A stretch of DNA of 32,387 nt from SUG1106 sp964651095 (GTDB taxonomy: Bacteria > Bacillota > Clostridia > Peptostreptococcales > Anaerovoracaceae), in NCBI GenBank assembly GCA_964651095.1, contig CAZYWO010000011.1, positions 1 to 32,387 on the forward strand. Reading direction: 5' to 3'. Under the pieces are notes generated by a model. That model was not told the origin of the DNA. It made no database searches and was given only the letters and a program-made list of their open reading frames with translations. Positions 24,881-32,387 of this stretch are shown piece after piece (position 1 is the first letter of the stretch; each line of letters starts with the position of its first letter). A program made the translations under genes and the position numbers.

Positions 24881-26287
24881 TTGAACGAAAAACATCGCGG
24901 CGCTTTTAGCGGCAATCTAGGTTTCATCTTGGCATCTATAGGTTCTGCCATAGGTCTGGGAAACCTTTGGGGATTCCCCTACAAGATGGGGGCCAATGGC
25001 GGTTTCCCATTTCTTATCATCTATTTAATCTTTGTTGCCTTCTGCGGCGTAGTCGTTATGGCTGTAGAAATGGTAATAGGGCGTAAATCAGGTAAAAGTC
25101 CCGTTCTTGCAATGGGCGAACTGGGAAAACAGTATAGAATAGTGGGATGGTTCGGCGTACTTTCTGCAACCATTATCAGTGGTTTTTATGCAGTTCTTAT
25201 CGGATATTCCATCAGATATATGTGTGGCTTCCTCATCCAGATTTTTGGAGCAAGCGGATTCGGAGGACTGGTGGGCAGTGAATTTCTCGGTGCATACACG
25301 GGCGCTCCTGCTCAAGTCTTGCTTTTTACTGTATTGACTTTAATCCTTTGCTATCTCATCGTTGCAGGCGGTATTGAGTCTGGTATTGAAAAGTTTAATA
25401 AGGTTGGAATTCCGGGGCTGTTCATCCTTTTAGTTATCATCATCGTTTATAATTTTACCCTTCCCGGCTCCTCGCAGGGCTTGGTTTACATGTTTACTTC
25501 CAAAGGTATGGAAATGGCAGGAACCGAATTTAACTTTTTAAACGCCTCCCGCGTAGCGGCAGGTCAGATGTTATTCTCATGTTCACTGGGAATGGGCATT
25601 ATGATCACCTACGGTTCTTATCTGGACAAAAGCTCTAACATTTCAAGAAACGCTTGGATTATTCCGGCCGCCGATACTTTAGCTGCTCTAATGGCAGGGC
25701 TGGCAATTTTTCCGGCAGTATTCGCGCAAGGCGGAACACCTAACGGAGGTGTAGGACTTCTTTTCTCCACCCTTCACGGTACTTTTACATCCATGGGACA
25801 GATTGGAAATATCATGGGTTTCTTATTCTACGTACTTGTAATCTTCGCCGGAATGTCTTCTCAGATTTCTTTGATGGAAGTTTCCTGCGCTCATCTGATA
25901 GATAGCAGAAAATCACAAGGCAAACCTATAGTACGTAAGAAAGCGGTTGGTATCATGGCAACCATAATCTTCATTTTATCCATCCCTATTTGCTTCGACA
26001 TGCTTGGCTCAGGCGCTACAAGCACACTCCCTCTGGTAAGTAAAATAGGAAGCCTGCTTGATACATACGATTTCTTTACAGAAGGTATCATGATGCCTTT
26101 GGGCGCTATATGTATGTGTCTGATTATTGGCTGGAAAAAGGGCATTTCATGGTTTGAAGATGAAATGCAGGCAAAGGGAAATAAGATTTTTGGAAAGAAA
26201 TTCTTTGAAATCTCAATTAAATTTGTTACTCCTGTAATGATGACGTTCGTGCTAATTTCATTGGCTCTTTCGTATCTGGGAATTTAA
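24881..26287 (+). CDS. Neurotransmitter:sodium symporter (NSS/SNF) family transporter
   Basis: A 468-residue sodium-coupled amino-acid or amine transporter with about 11 membrane helices, as in bacterial members lacking the twelfth helix. TM1 contains ASIGSAIGLGNLWGFPYKMGANGG, the family fingerprint near the substrate and sodium sites. The usual Arg after W (as in NxWRFPY) is Gly here; in LeuT that Arg is part of the outer gate. This may be a subfamily trait rather than a defect. The start is TTG 24881, supported by AGGAGG eight bases upstream and by the motif position. The gene is monocistronic and ends in a large hairpin terminator at 26301-26388. Its substrate is unknown. Confidence 0.92.
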   Translation: MNEKHRGAFSGNLGFILASIGSAIGLGNLWGFPYKMGANGGFPFLIIYLIFVAFCGVVVMAVEMVIGRKSGKSPVLAMGELGKQYRIVGWFGVLSATIISGFYAVLIGYSIRYMCGFLIQIFGASGFGGLVGSEFLGAYTGAPAQVLLFTVLTLILCYLIVAGGIESGIEKFNKVGIPGLFILLVIIIVYNFTLPGSSQGLVYMFTSKGMEMAGTEFNFLNASRVAAGQMLFSCSLGMGIMITYGSYLDKSSNISRNAWIIPAADTLAALMAGLAIFPAVFAQGGTPNGGVGLLFSTLHGTFTSMGQIGNIMGFLFYVLVIFAGMSSQISLMEVSCAHLIDSRKSQGKPIVRKKAVGIMATIIFILSIPICFDMLGSGATSTLPLVSKIGSLLDTYDFFTEGIMMPLGAICMCLIIGWKKGISWFEDEMQAKGNKIFGKKFFEISIKFVTPVMMTFVLISLALSYLGI

Positions 26288-26300
26288 AATTTAATATAAA

Positions 26301-26388
26301 AAAGACGGCGTATATTGTGTTTGCATTTTATCTTCCTGTCAGCTTGCCCGGCAGGAGAATACATATCAATGTAGACCGTCTTTATTTT
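26301..26388. terminator. Large imperfect hairpin terminator, bidirectional
   Basis: AAAGACGG (26301-26308) pairs with CCGTCTTT (26376-26383). A further seven-pair helix (TATATTG with CAATGTA) and an inner hairpin near 26331-26359 lie inside. T-runs follow on both strands. It separates the convergent symporter and acetyltransferase genes. At about 83 bases it is larger than a typical terminator. Confidence 0.7.
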
Positions 26389-26412
26389 TACAGCTATTGT
26401 GTAACTCTAATC

Positions 26413-26874
26413 TTACGTTTCTATTCTAATCATTTCTGTAATAGCCTTATTTCGATAAATCAAATCTTCTCTGACTGTGAATCCTCTATTTTGCCAGAAT
26501 TGATTACCGTTTTCATTTCGATCAAAAACTACTAATGCTACTTTGTTTATGCCGCATTGCTTCAATGCTTGCATTGCAGTATCCACGAGCTTACTTGCTA
26601 TTCCCTGATTTCTGTACTGCGGATTCACTGCCGTATGATAAATGTATCCTCTTCTGCCGTCATTTCCAACAATAATTACGCCGACAATATTTTTTTCATC
26701 GACTGCAACGAAACAGGTATCGGGATTTCTATTTAAAAACTTATCAATTCCTTCTCTGGAGTCATCTAGATTATTTAATCCCATTCCTGCGCAAGACATC
26801 CATAAAGCATACACTTCATCATAATCTTCAATTTTCATTTTGCGTATATTCATTTTGTCCATGTTCAGGCTCAT
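26413..26874 (-). CDS. GNAT-family N-acetyltransferase
   Basis: A 153-residue acetyl-CoA-dependent transferase. The acetyl-CoA-binding motif A is in VNPQYRNQGIASKLVDTAMQAL (about residues 84-105), preceded by the beta-strand YIYHTAV and followed by VALVVFDRNENGNQFWQNRGF, the typical C-terminal strand. The acceptor (small molecule or protein) is unknown. AGGAGG 11 bases before ATG 26874 supports the longest start; this overlaps the end of the upstream PAP2-like gene by 47 bases. Such a long overlap implies coupled translation and a shared message with that gene. Confidence 0.87.
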   Translation of the reverse strand: MSLNMDKMNIRKMKIEDYDEVYALWMSCAGMGLNNLDDSREGIDKFLNRNPDTCFVAVDEKNIVGVIIVGNDGRRGYIYHTAVNPQYRNQGIASKLVDTAMQALKQCGINKVALVVFDRNENGNQFWQNRGFTVREDLIYRNKAITEMIRIET

Positions 26875-27556
26875 CTTTATCTACGCCTCCTTTTCTCTTT
26901 TCTTTTCTAAAATATAAATAATATCCAATAAGACAAATCGGTATGGCAGTTAAAACATCTATAACCGAGTGCTGCTTCATGAATACGGTAGAAACGCTTA
27001 TTAAAATTGCTGTTATACCAAAAGCTGTTTTCCAGCCTCTGCTCCGCAGTCCCTCCGCCTGCCACGCGGTAAACATTACTGCCAATGAACCTGTTACATG
27101 AAGGGAAGGGCAGACATTAGTATTAGTGTCAAAAGCATAAAAGTCTATTATAAAACGAGTAAGTGCGTTATCTCTTTGAAAATCTACGGGTCTTAATTCT
27201 TGACACGTAGGAAAAACAATATAAATAAATATGATCAGCGTATTTGTAAATATAATAAACTTCATAAGTTTTTTAAACGCCTCTACATCATATAAAAGCG
27301 TATAAAGATGTATCCCTAATAAAAATATAAACCAAAGCAGGTAAGGAATTAAAAACCACTCATTAAAGGGTATCATATCATCAAGCCTGCAATGTACTAC
27401 ATGATAAGTATCGACTTTATAAATTCTTTCCACAAACAAAAACATCAAACCGAAAACAGGCCAATAAGAGATTAGTTTCAAGTGCTTGAATTCATCTGTA
27501 TTTAAATTATTCAGCCTTAGTTTCCTGTAATCCACAACCGGCTTATTAATTTTCAT
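26828..27556 (-). CDS. PAP2-superfamily integral membrane phosphatase/transferase
   Basis: A 242-residue protein with about six membrane segments. The catalytic signature of the Aur1-like branch is visible: CPSLHVTGS (about residues 150-158) with His in SLHV, and KQHSVIDVL (about 194-202) with the second His and Asp. It lacks the usual KxxxxxxRP first motif in recognisable form, as in inositolphosphorylceramide-synthase-like members. These enzymes act on lipid-linked phosphates at the membrane. The C-terminal tail is basic then acidic and overlaps the GNAT gene. It sits downstream of an acyltransferase cluster, with a 175-base gap. The true substrate is not evident. Confidence 0.8.
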   Translation of the reverse strand: MKINKPVVDYRKLRLNNLNTDEFKHLKLISYWPVFGLMFLFVERIYKVDTYHVVHCRLDDMIPFNEWFLIPYLLWFIFLLGIHLYTLLYDVEAFKKLMKFIIFTNTLIIFIYIVFPTCQELRPVDFQRDNALTRFIIDFYAFDTNTNVCPSLHVTGSLAVMFTAWQAEGLRSRGWKTAFGITAILISVSTVFMKQHSVIDVLTAIPICLIGYYLYFRKEKRKGGVDKDEPEHGQNEYTQNEN

Positions 27557-27731
27557 AACTATAGCACCTCCAAACCCCTATATCTTAAATTTCCTCTTTT
27601 AACAATTATATTAATTGTCCCCTTAATTGATGTAAAAAAACTAGTAGCCGTACAAACTTATAAATCCCCGTTTCCATTTTTTAGTTGTCGCCAGATGTTA
27701 TTCTAACATAATCTTAGCGTGATGTCATCAT

Positions 27732-28829
27732 TTATTTAAAAGTATAACTATCGTTTAGAATTGTAGTACCATATAAAAACAGCACATCCTGTCCGTTAAA
27801 CTCTATGAACCGGTCAAGGAACGAGGTTTGTATATATCGAATATCCACCAAGGTAATTTTTGAATAATTTGAAATTAAAAGAGGCGCCAAGCTGCTCCCG
27901 AAAGAATCTCTGAACATTATAAGTTCACGATCTATATCTGCACTTGGATTTTCTATTGTAATTAAAGCCGCCGCACCTGATACGTAAACATCGTATGGAT
28001 CTCTTCCTTTGAGTTTTTCCAAATCGTAAACCCTGCCCTCTTTTTCGGTTTCAAAATTAAAAGTAATGCAATTATCAATCATATCACTGGTCATGTAGTA
28101 AAGCGTCTCCGCCGGCAGAGGCAGCGCCGACTGGCCATAGTACACGCCGTGGAAGTCATCGGTAGCTTTCACCTTCTTAAGGCTGTCTATTCCTTCTAGT
28201 TTAATTTTCATCGCTTCAGCTAAAATTTTTGCAACAGGAATAATTCTATCCTGCTTCCAGTGAAGATCAGTTTTATAATAATCATCGAGGGTTAAACATT
28301 CGGTTATATCCACATACTGAGCATAGTCCATTTCACCGGCAACTTGAGCAAACATATAATCATAGTCTATGCTGGGATAGGCGTTTTGTGCCGCCATGAA
28401 ATAGCTCTTATCCGGAATGACTGAAACATATATTTTGCCCTCTGAGCCGGAGTCTTTAAGAAAGTTATTATAAATATCATTAAATTTATCGGTAGCATTT
28501 AATACTGAACTTTCATTGTACGGATAAAGCAACTTAGAAGCATTACCATCTACTACAAAAATATCGTTATTATCTTTTTTTCTGAATACACCGTATTCCG
28601 TCAATGCTTTTAAACTGCGAAAAGTATCGCGAAGGGGAAACTGATCCGAAGTATATTTCTCAAATTCCGATTCCAACTGACCGTTAAGTATATTTTCTAC
28701 CTTTACTTCAGGGAATTGCGCCAAAACCCTTCTTTCGCTGTCGGAAGTCTCTTTATCAGGCATAAACCAGCAAACGAGTGAAATTCCAAAGAAAACCACC
28801 GCGAAAATGGTTACTTGTACCTTTTTCAT
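27732..28829 (-). CDS. DHHW/AlgJ-like SGNH-type protein
   Basis: A 365-residue exported or membrane-anchored protein, with an N-terminal hydrophobic segment (about residues 6-23). The catalytic-type motif TDLHWKQD (about 187-194) and RDSFGSS (about 307-313) match the AlgJ/DHHW group of SGNH-hydrolase-like acetyltransferases that work with MBOAT proteins to O-acetylate polysaccharides. The motif here reads D-L-H-W rather than DHHW. It starts 11 bases after the MBOAT stop, so the two are almost certainly co-expressed and act together: MBOAT moves acyl groups across the membrane and this protein transfers them outside. The acceptor polymer is unknown. Confidence 0.85.
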   Translation of the reverse strand: MKKVQVTIFAVVFFGISLVCWFMPDKETSDSERRVLAQFPEVKVENILNGQLESEFEKYTSDQFPLRDTFRSLKALTEYGVFRKKDNNDIFVVDGNASKLLYPYNESSVLNATDKFNDIYNNFLKDSGSEGKIYVSVIPDKSYFMAAQNAYPSIDYDYMFAQVAGEMDYAQYVDITECLTLDDYYKTDLHWKQDRIIPVAKILAEAMKIKLEGIDSLKKVKATDDFHGVYYGQSALPLPAETLYYMTSDMIDNCITFNFETEKEGRVYDLEKLKGRDPYDVYVSGAAALITIENPSADIDRELIMFRDSFGSSLAPLLISNYSKITLVDIRYIQTSFLDRFIEFNGQDVLFLYGTTILNDSYTFK

Positions 28830-28840
28830 CTCCTCACCTC

Positions 28841-30229
28841 CTAAAACCTGAAATACAGAAACGGATTATATGATCCATCTACCAGATATGCAGTTGCCAA
28901 AAGAAGCAGTACAATGCAAATCAACGGTTCAAGTTTTTCTGCAAACTTTAGATTCTTAAGTACCGGAGTTGCACCAATAAAACTGAATATAAATAACATG
29001 CCATAGCTTCTTAAATAGTAGCTGCTTATTTCATTTATAAATATAAGATTGCCGGCAGATACACCTGCATGACTTCCTATTCCAAGCATTGCACTCATAT
29101 AAGCTGCCGCATCTCCAATAGTGTCCCCATTAAACAGCACCATACTGAAAATCACCGCAATCAAAGTATAGATATGACCTAATATTGAAGGCAGCTTGTC
29201 CAAAACTTTACCAAGCCATAACTTCTCTATCATTAAGAACACAGCGAAATAAAGTCCCCATGCTAAAAATGTCCAATTTGCTCCGTGCCATAAACCGGTC
29301 AGCGCCCATACCACAAGAATGTTGAAAATCCAATGACCTTTTCCCACACGATTGCCGCCCAAAGGTATATAAACATATTCTCTGAACCATGACCCCAATG
29401 TCATATGCCATCTTCTCCAAAATTCCGTTATACTCTTAGATATAAACGGGTAATTGAAATTCTCCGGAAAACTAAATCCAAAAATCCTGCCAAGTCCAAT
29501 AGCCATATCGCTGTATCCGCTAAAGTCAAAATATATTTGGAGAGTAAAAGCCACTCCATAAGCCCAATACATAACTATGGAGCGTTGTTCCTGCCCTAGC
29601 CCGTTGAAAATCTGAACAAACTGCGCAAGGTTGTTGGCAAGTATGATTTTTTTACCTAAGCCTATAGTAAATCGGCGTATTCCGTCATAGAGGTCCTCCC
29701 ATGTGGTTTCGCGTCTCATGGGATCAAGCTGACTTTCTACTGCGGAATAAACAACAATGGGACCTGCGATGAGCTGTGGAAACAATGCTACGTAAGTTGC
29801 AAAGTTAATCAAGCTTTTCTGAGGCGCTATCTTGCCTCGATAAAGGTCAATAGTATAACTTAGTATCTGGAAGGTATAAAAACTTATACCGGCAGGCAAA
29901 GCGATTTCTGCGAATTCAATGGATAGACCAAAATCCGCGTTGAAGCTTTCCACGAAAAAGTTCATATATTTAAACCATATCAAGACTCCCAGACTTACAA
30001 TCATGGAAATACAGCAGAATACTTTATTCTTGGGAATAACTAATCCCAATAGCCACGATATTACTATCGTTGCAATCATTACAAATAACATTTTGGGCTC
30101 GCCGTAGCCATAGAAAAACAAACTGGCCAGCAGCAAGACGCCATTGGCCAATTTTTTAGGTACAACAAAATATAATATTATTACTATCGGTAAAAAGTAA
30201 TATAAAAATGGTATACTTGAAAAAATCAT
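28841..30229 (-). CDS. MBOAT-family O-acyltransferase (AlgI/DltB/PatA type)
   Basis: A 462-residue polytopic enzyme with about ten to eleven membrane helices. Conserved features are the QILSYTIDLYRG segment, YFDFSGYSDMAIGLGRIFGF, TEFWRRWHMTLGSWFREYVYIPLGGNR (His275) and GLWHGANWTF with the catalytic His315. It presumably takes acetyl or another acyl donor inside the cell and passes it to the partner DHHW protein for polysaccharide modification at the surface. It lies three bases after the DUF4358 lipoprotein stop and 11 bases before the DHHW gene. D-alanylation partners (dltA, dltC, dltD) are absent, so the AlgI-type role is favoured over DltB. Confidence 0.93.
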   Translation of the reverse strand: MIFSSIPFLYYFLPIVIILYFVVPKKLANGVLLLASLFFYGYGEPKMLFVMIATIVISWLLGLVIPKNKVFCCISMIVSLGVLIWFKYMNFFVESFNADFGLSIEFAEIALPAGISFYTFQILSYTIDLYRGKIAPQKSLINFATYVALFPQLIAGPIVVYSAVESQLDPMRRETTWEDLYDGIRRFTIGLGKKIILANNLAQFVQIFNGLGQEQRSIVMYWAYGVAFTLQIYFDFSGYSDMAIGLGRIFGFSFPENFNYPFISKSITEFWRRWHMTLGSWFREYVYIPLGGNRVGKGHWIFNILVVWALTGLWHGANWTFLAWGLYFAVFLMIEKLWLGKVLDKLPSILGHIYTLIAVIFSMVLFNGDTIGDAAAYMSAMLGIGSHAGVSAGNLIFINEISSYYLRSYGMLFIFSFIGATPVLKNLKFAEKLEPLICIVLLLLATAYLVDGSYNPFLYFRF

Positions 30230-30232
30230 AGT

Positions 30233-31057
30233 TTATCCCTTTTTATTAATATCAAGATTTCCGCCGCAAACTTTTTTAAAAGCAGAAGCCATCTCTTTGC
30301 TTGTAACTGAATCGGCATATATACTGTCCACCATGAACAACATTATAAGATCATCGTAAGCTGCAACACGTACATCGTCCGCCTCAACACATATCCACTT
30401 ACGTGGGTCAATGCCGCTTAGCATTTCATCTGCTACCGATTCGGTGTCCTTACTGTCCTTCACGCGTACTATTACCAGAGAATATGCTTGTGAACCCATC
30501 ATGCTTTCTGAAGCAGCAGCCGCCTTTATTTTATCTGAACTTGATAAGCCTGTGAAAGACTTGAAAGAATCGGTATTTTCTAAATCTAGATCTATCGTTC
30601 CAACTGAAAGTTCAACTGACTTCTTTGCATAAATCATTTCAATAATTTCCGCAGGTGTACCTGAAGGGGCTTGAGCTCTGTCGTTATTATCATTTTTGTC
30701 ATTTTTATCTGAACCTGAAGTTGAATTATTGCCGCCGTTACTGCTGCTGTTGGTACCGGAGCCAGGTTTGTTCTGTGTCTGTCCTGAATTATTTGCGGAA
30801 GAACTTCCCTGATTATTCTTATCACTGTTGTTATCAGCGTTGTCAGGTTGCTTTTCGTCGTTCTCGTCGGAGATGCTCTCATCATCGCCATCTTCATCAA
30901 CTTCTGCATCCGTATTTACGCTATTATCATCATTATCCTCTTCCCCCTGCTGCACATCATCCCCATAGTTTATATCTTCAGTATCATCGTTTCCGCAAGC
31001 GGTGAGCATAGTCATCATCATTGACAATGTCAACAGTAATACTAAAAATTTTCTCAT
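30233..31057 (-). CDS. DUF4358-like lipoprotein with acidic linker
   Basis: A 274-residue lipoprotein. The signal peptide ends in lipobox LTAC (Cys21 lipidated). An Asp/Asn/Ser/Gly-rich low-complexity linker spans about residues 23-130. A folded C-terminal domain (about 133-265, from AEIIEMIYAKKSVELSVGTIDLDLENTDSFKSFTGL) resembles DUF4358, which I associate with MBOAT/DHHW loci in Firmicutes from memory. Its role in O-acylation is unproven; it may assist or regulate the acyltransferase on the outside. The stop is three bases before the MBOAT start, and the gene itself is 23 bases after bofA. Confidence 0.75.
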   Translation of the reverse strand: MRKFLVLLLTLSMMMTMLTACGNDDTEDINYGDDVQQGEEDNDDNSVNTDAEVDEDGDDESISDENDEKQPDNADNNSDKNNQGSSSANNSGQTQNKPGSGTNSSSNGGNNSTSGSDKNDKNDNNDRAQAPSGTPAEIIEMIYAKKSVELSVGTIDLDLENTDSFKSFTGLSSSDKIKAAAASESMMGSQAYSLVIVRVKDSKDTESVADEMLSGIDPRKWICVEADDVRVAAYDDLIMLFMVDSIYADSVTSKEMASAFKKVCGGNLDINKKG

Positions 31058-31080
31058 TTGTTCATTCTCTCCTTATATTC

Positions 31081-31344
31081 TTAAAGTGTTAAAACCAACA
31101 GCAGAATTGCTCCGGGTATTCCTAAAACTCCCACAATCAATGCGCTAAGCACATTTAAGGCAATAAAAATACCGAAAGCAGCACCCACTGCGTTTATAAG
31201 CAAAATAGCCAGCCCTCCTATAAGGCTGTTCAATACCAGTTTAAGCACAAGCTTAATTGGCCATAAAAAAATCTTTCCTATAAGAAATATCAGAATTATT
31301 ACTCCTGCATATGTAAGGAAAACTCCCATTTGCACGCCCAACAT
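31081..31344 (-). CDS. bofA: BofA-family sigma-K processing inhibitor-like protein
   Basis: An 87-residue, very hydrophobic protein with two to three membrane segments. The C-terminal half (NSLIGGLAILLINAVGAAFGIFIALNVLSALIVGVLGIPGAILLLVLTL) matches the BofA fingerprint with conserved N, G and GIPG positions. In Bacillus subtilis BofA restrains SpoIVFB, the protease that activates pro-sigma-K during sporulation. AAGGAGG five bases before ATG 31344 supports the start. It is near recR as in Bacillus, but here it also lies 23 bases before the DUF4358-MBOAT-DHHW genes, in the same direction, and may be co-transcribed. Confidence 0.88.
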   Translation of the reverse strand: MLGVQMGVFLTYAGVIILIFLIGKIFLWPIKLVLKLVLNSLIGGLAILLINAVGAAFGIFIALNVLSALIVGVLGIPGAILLLVLTL

Positions 31345-31424
31345 TTTTTCCTCCTTCTTTTTGTATAAAATATGTCCAATTGGAATAAAATAGAATTAAA
31401 TAAACCAGAAAGGCGTGGTAACAT

Positions 31425-31634
31425 ATGAAATTCAAACAAAACTGTTATTCTCAGGATGAGCTTCTTTTCAAATCCATTAAGTCCGCCCGTTTGGAACTGG
31501 ATAAAGCGGTTGAACTTTTCAACGAACTAACAGGCGATACTGCAGTAGATTATGCATCATATAATCTTTTAGCGGCAAGAGCCAGATACTCATACCTTTT
31601 AAAAGTTGCCAAAGAAAAAAATCTTTCCCTGTAG
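31425..31634 (+). CDS. YaaL-like protein (DUF2508)
   Basis: A 69-residue helical protein of unknown function. The alternating charged and hydrophobic helix ending LLAARARYSYLLKVAKEKNLSL resembles the YaaL C-terminus (AKYFFYLREAKQRNLKIS). In Bacillus, yaaL lies between recR and bofA on the same strand. Here it is in the same place but on the opposite strand, convergent with recR and divergent from bofA. An AAAGGCG sequence precedes ATG 31425 at usable spacing. Confidence 0.75.
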   Translation: MKFKQNCYSQDELLFKSIKSARLELDKAVELFNELTGDTAVDYASYNLLAARARYSYLLKVAKEKNLSL

Positions 31635-31672
31635 CATAACAAAACTATTTTTCAGGTTGTTACAAGCTATGA

Positions 31673-32272
31673 TTACAGTTCTCTCCTGCCTTCCAAGGAT
31701 TTAAGCAAAGTGACTTCATCGGCGTATTCCAAATCACCGCCTACCGGAATTCCGTGAGCAATTCTGGTAACCTTAATGCCTGCCGGTTTAATAAGTCTGG
31801 CTATATACATAGCCGTAGCTTCTCCTTCGATGTTAGGGTTAGTTGCGATTATCAGCTCTTTTACATCTTCTGCCTGAAGACGCTGTATCAGCGTTTTCAA
31901 ATTTATATCTTCCGGCCCAACACCTTCCATAGGAGAAATTACGCCGTGCAGAACGTGATATGTGCCGTTAAACTCTTTAATTCGCTCCATTGCCATAACA
32001 TCTCTCGGGCTTTCGACTACGCAGATAATATCACCCTTCCTTGAAGGGTCGCTGCAAATGCTGCATGGATCCTCATCAGTCAAATTACCGCAAACAGAGC
32101 AGTATTTCATCTCTTTCTTCGCAGTGAGTATTGCCCCAGCAAGCTGCTCTGCCTCTTTATCTTCCAAAGCTAAAATGTGGAAGGCAAGTCGTTGTGCTGA
32201 TTTGGAGCCAATGCCCGGAAGCTTGGATAATTCATTTATTAACTTTGCTAATGGTTTCGGATATTGTCTCAT
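31673..32272 (-). CDS. recR: Recombination mediator protein RecR
   Basis: RecR loads RecA on gapped DNA with RecO (RecFOR pathway). The 199-residue protein has an N-terminal HhH segment (LINELSKLPGIGSKSAQRLAFHIL), a C4 zinc finger at Cys58, Cys61, Cys70 and Cys73, and a Toprim domain (about 82-170: VVESPRDVMAMERIKEFNGTYHVLHG). Length is standard. Its ATG is three bases after the ybaB stop, and no strong ribosome-binding site is seen, so translation is probably coupled to ybaB, as usual for this pair. Confidence 0.97.
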   Translation of the reverse strand: MRQYPKPLAKLINELSKLPGIGSKSAQRLAFHILALEDKEAEQLAGAILTAKKEMKYCSVCGNLTDEDPCSICSDPSRKGDIICVVESPRDVMAMERIKEFNGTYHVLHGVISPMEGVGPEDINLKTLIQRLQAEDVKELIIATNPNIEGEATAMYIARLIKPAGIKVTRIAHGIPVGGDLEYADEVTLLKSLEGRREL

Positions 32273-32275
32273 CTC

Positions 32276-32387
32276 TTACAGTCCGGGAATTCCAATGCCT
32301 CCCGTAAGCTTACTCATTTCTGTATTAGAAATTTCATCAATCTGTCTAAGTCCTTCGTTTACTTCAACAATGATTTAATCTTGAACC
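32276..32387 (-). pseudogene. 3' end of YbaB/EbfC nucleoid-associated protein, with in-frame stop
   Basis: Only the C-terminal end lies in the window, read leftward. After the last stop, the visible frame gives VNEGLRQIDEISNTEMSKLTGGIGIPGL, the typical YbaB tail, so the gene is the usual partner of recR. Two bases of evidence conflict: the frame reads V-Q-D-stop-I-I-V-E-V-N. The stop is TAA at 32375-32377, where a Leu (TTA) would be expected. This is either a real nonsense change or an error near the edge of the sequence. YbaB binds DNA as a dimer. Confidence 0.6.

Noticed and set aside
27694..27708. ATGTTA-TTC-TAACAT dyad downstream of the DHHW gene
   Set aside because: Short, weak and without a T-run; not convincing as operator or terminator.
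30634..31005. Frames opposite and beside the DUF4358-like linker
   Set aside because: They arise from the repetitive acidic linker; no start signal and biased composition.
1..32387. tRNA, rRNA, CRISPR, insertion sequence or phage genes
   Set aside because: None seen: no repeat-spacer array, no transposase or integrase motif, no tRNA-like fold recognised.

Overview
The window looks like a chromosomal segment of a low-GC Gram-positive anaerobe of the class Clostridia, probably a gut inhabitant. The grounds are AT-rich Shine-Dalgarno-driven genes (AGGAGG sites, several TTG starts), a YbaB-RecR pair with the YaaL and BofA genes of the Bacillus/Clostridium recR region beside it, a SmpB and type I signal peptidase cluster, and a bile salt hydrolase. 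BofA points to a spore-forming lineage. I see no phage, insertion sequence, CRISPR array, rRNA or tRNA.

Region 1 (1-7650) is an export and regulation block. A TetR-type regulator with its own operator-rich promoter is followed by a pair of ABC half-transporters, then a MacB/LolD-type ATPase with a large two-FtsX permease. A second dyad, GTTAGC-N4-GCTAAC, sits just downstream of the -10 box in front of both transporter units, and a third copy lies nearby. This suggests one regulator, separate from the TetR, controls both. In front of the second unit the dyad overlaps an intrinsic terminator, so the promoter, operator and terminator are interleaved.

Region 2 (7650-15600) holds a YczE-like membrane protein, a bile salt hydrolase whose Cys2 fixes its start, and a leftward cluster rluA-type pseudouridine synthase, lepB, a short S26 peptidase-like protein lacking the usual Lys, and smpB. 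Then come an MltG-tail-like membrane protein, two small unknown divergent genes, class II fructose-bisphosphate aldolase and a frameshifted NlpC/P60-like peptidase gene.

Region 3 (15600-24700, leftward) has uvrB-uvrA-pncB as one apparent transcription unit, YitT followed by a DUF4261-like protein, and a YbaK-type deacylase. Region 4 (24880-32387) has a neurotransmitter:sodium symporter family transporter and a leftward run of envelope genes: bofA, a DUF4358 lipoprotein, an MBOAT acyltransferase and a DHHW/AlgJ-like protein, then a PAP2-like enzyme overlapping a GNAT acetyltransferase. It ends with yaaL (inverted relative to its neighbours), recR and the 3' end of ybaB, which carries an in-frame stop near the window edge.

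The observations most worth checking are the interleaved promoter/operator/terminator at 4402-4501, the terminator built into a convergent coding region at 12773-12806, the one-base frameshift at 15017-15021, the short Lys-less signal peptidase-like protein, and the bofA plus acyltransferase gene run with inverted yaaL.
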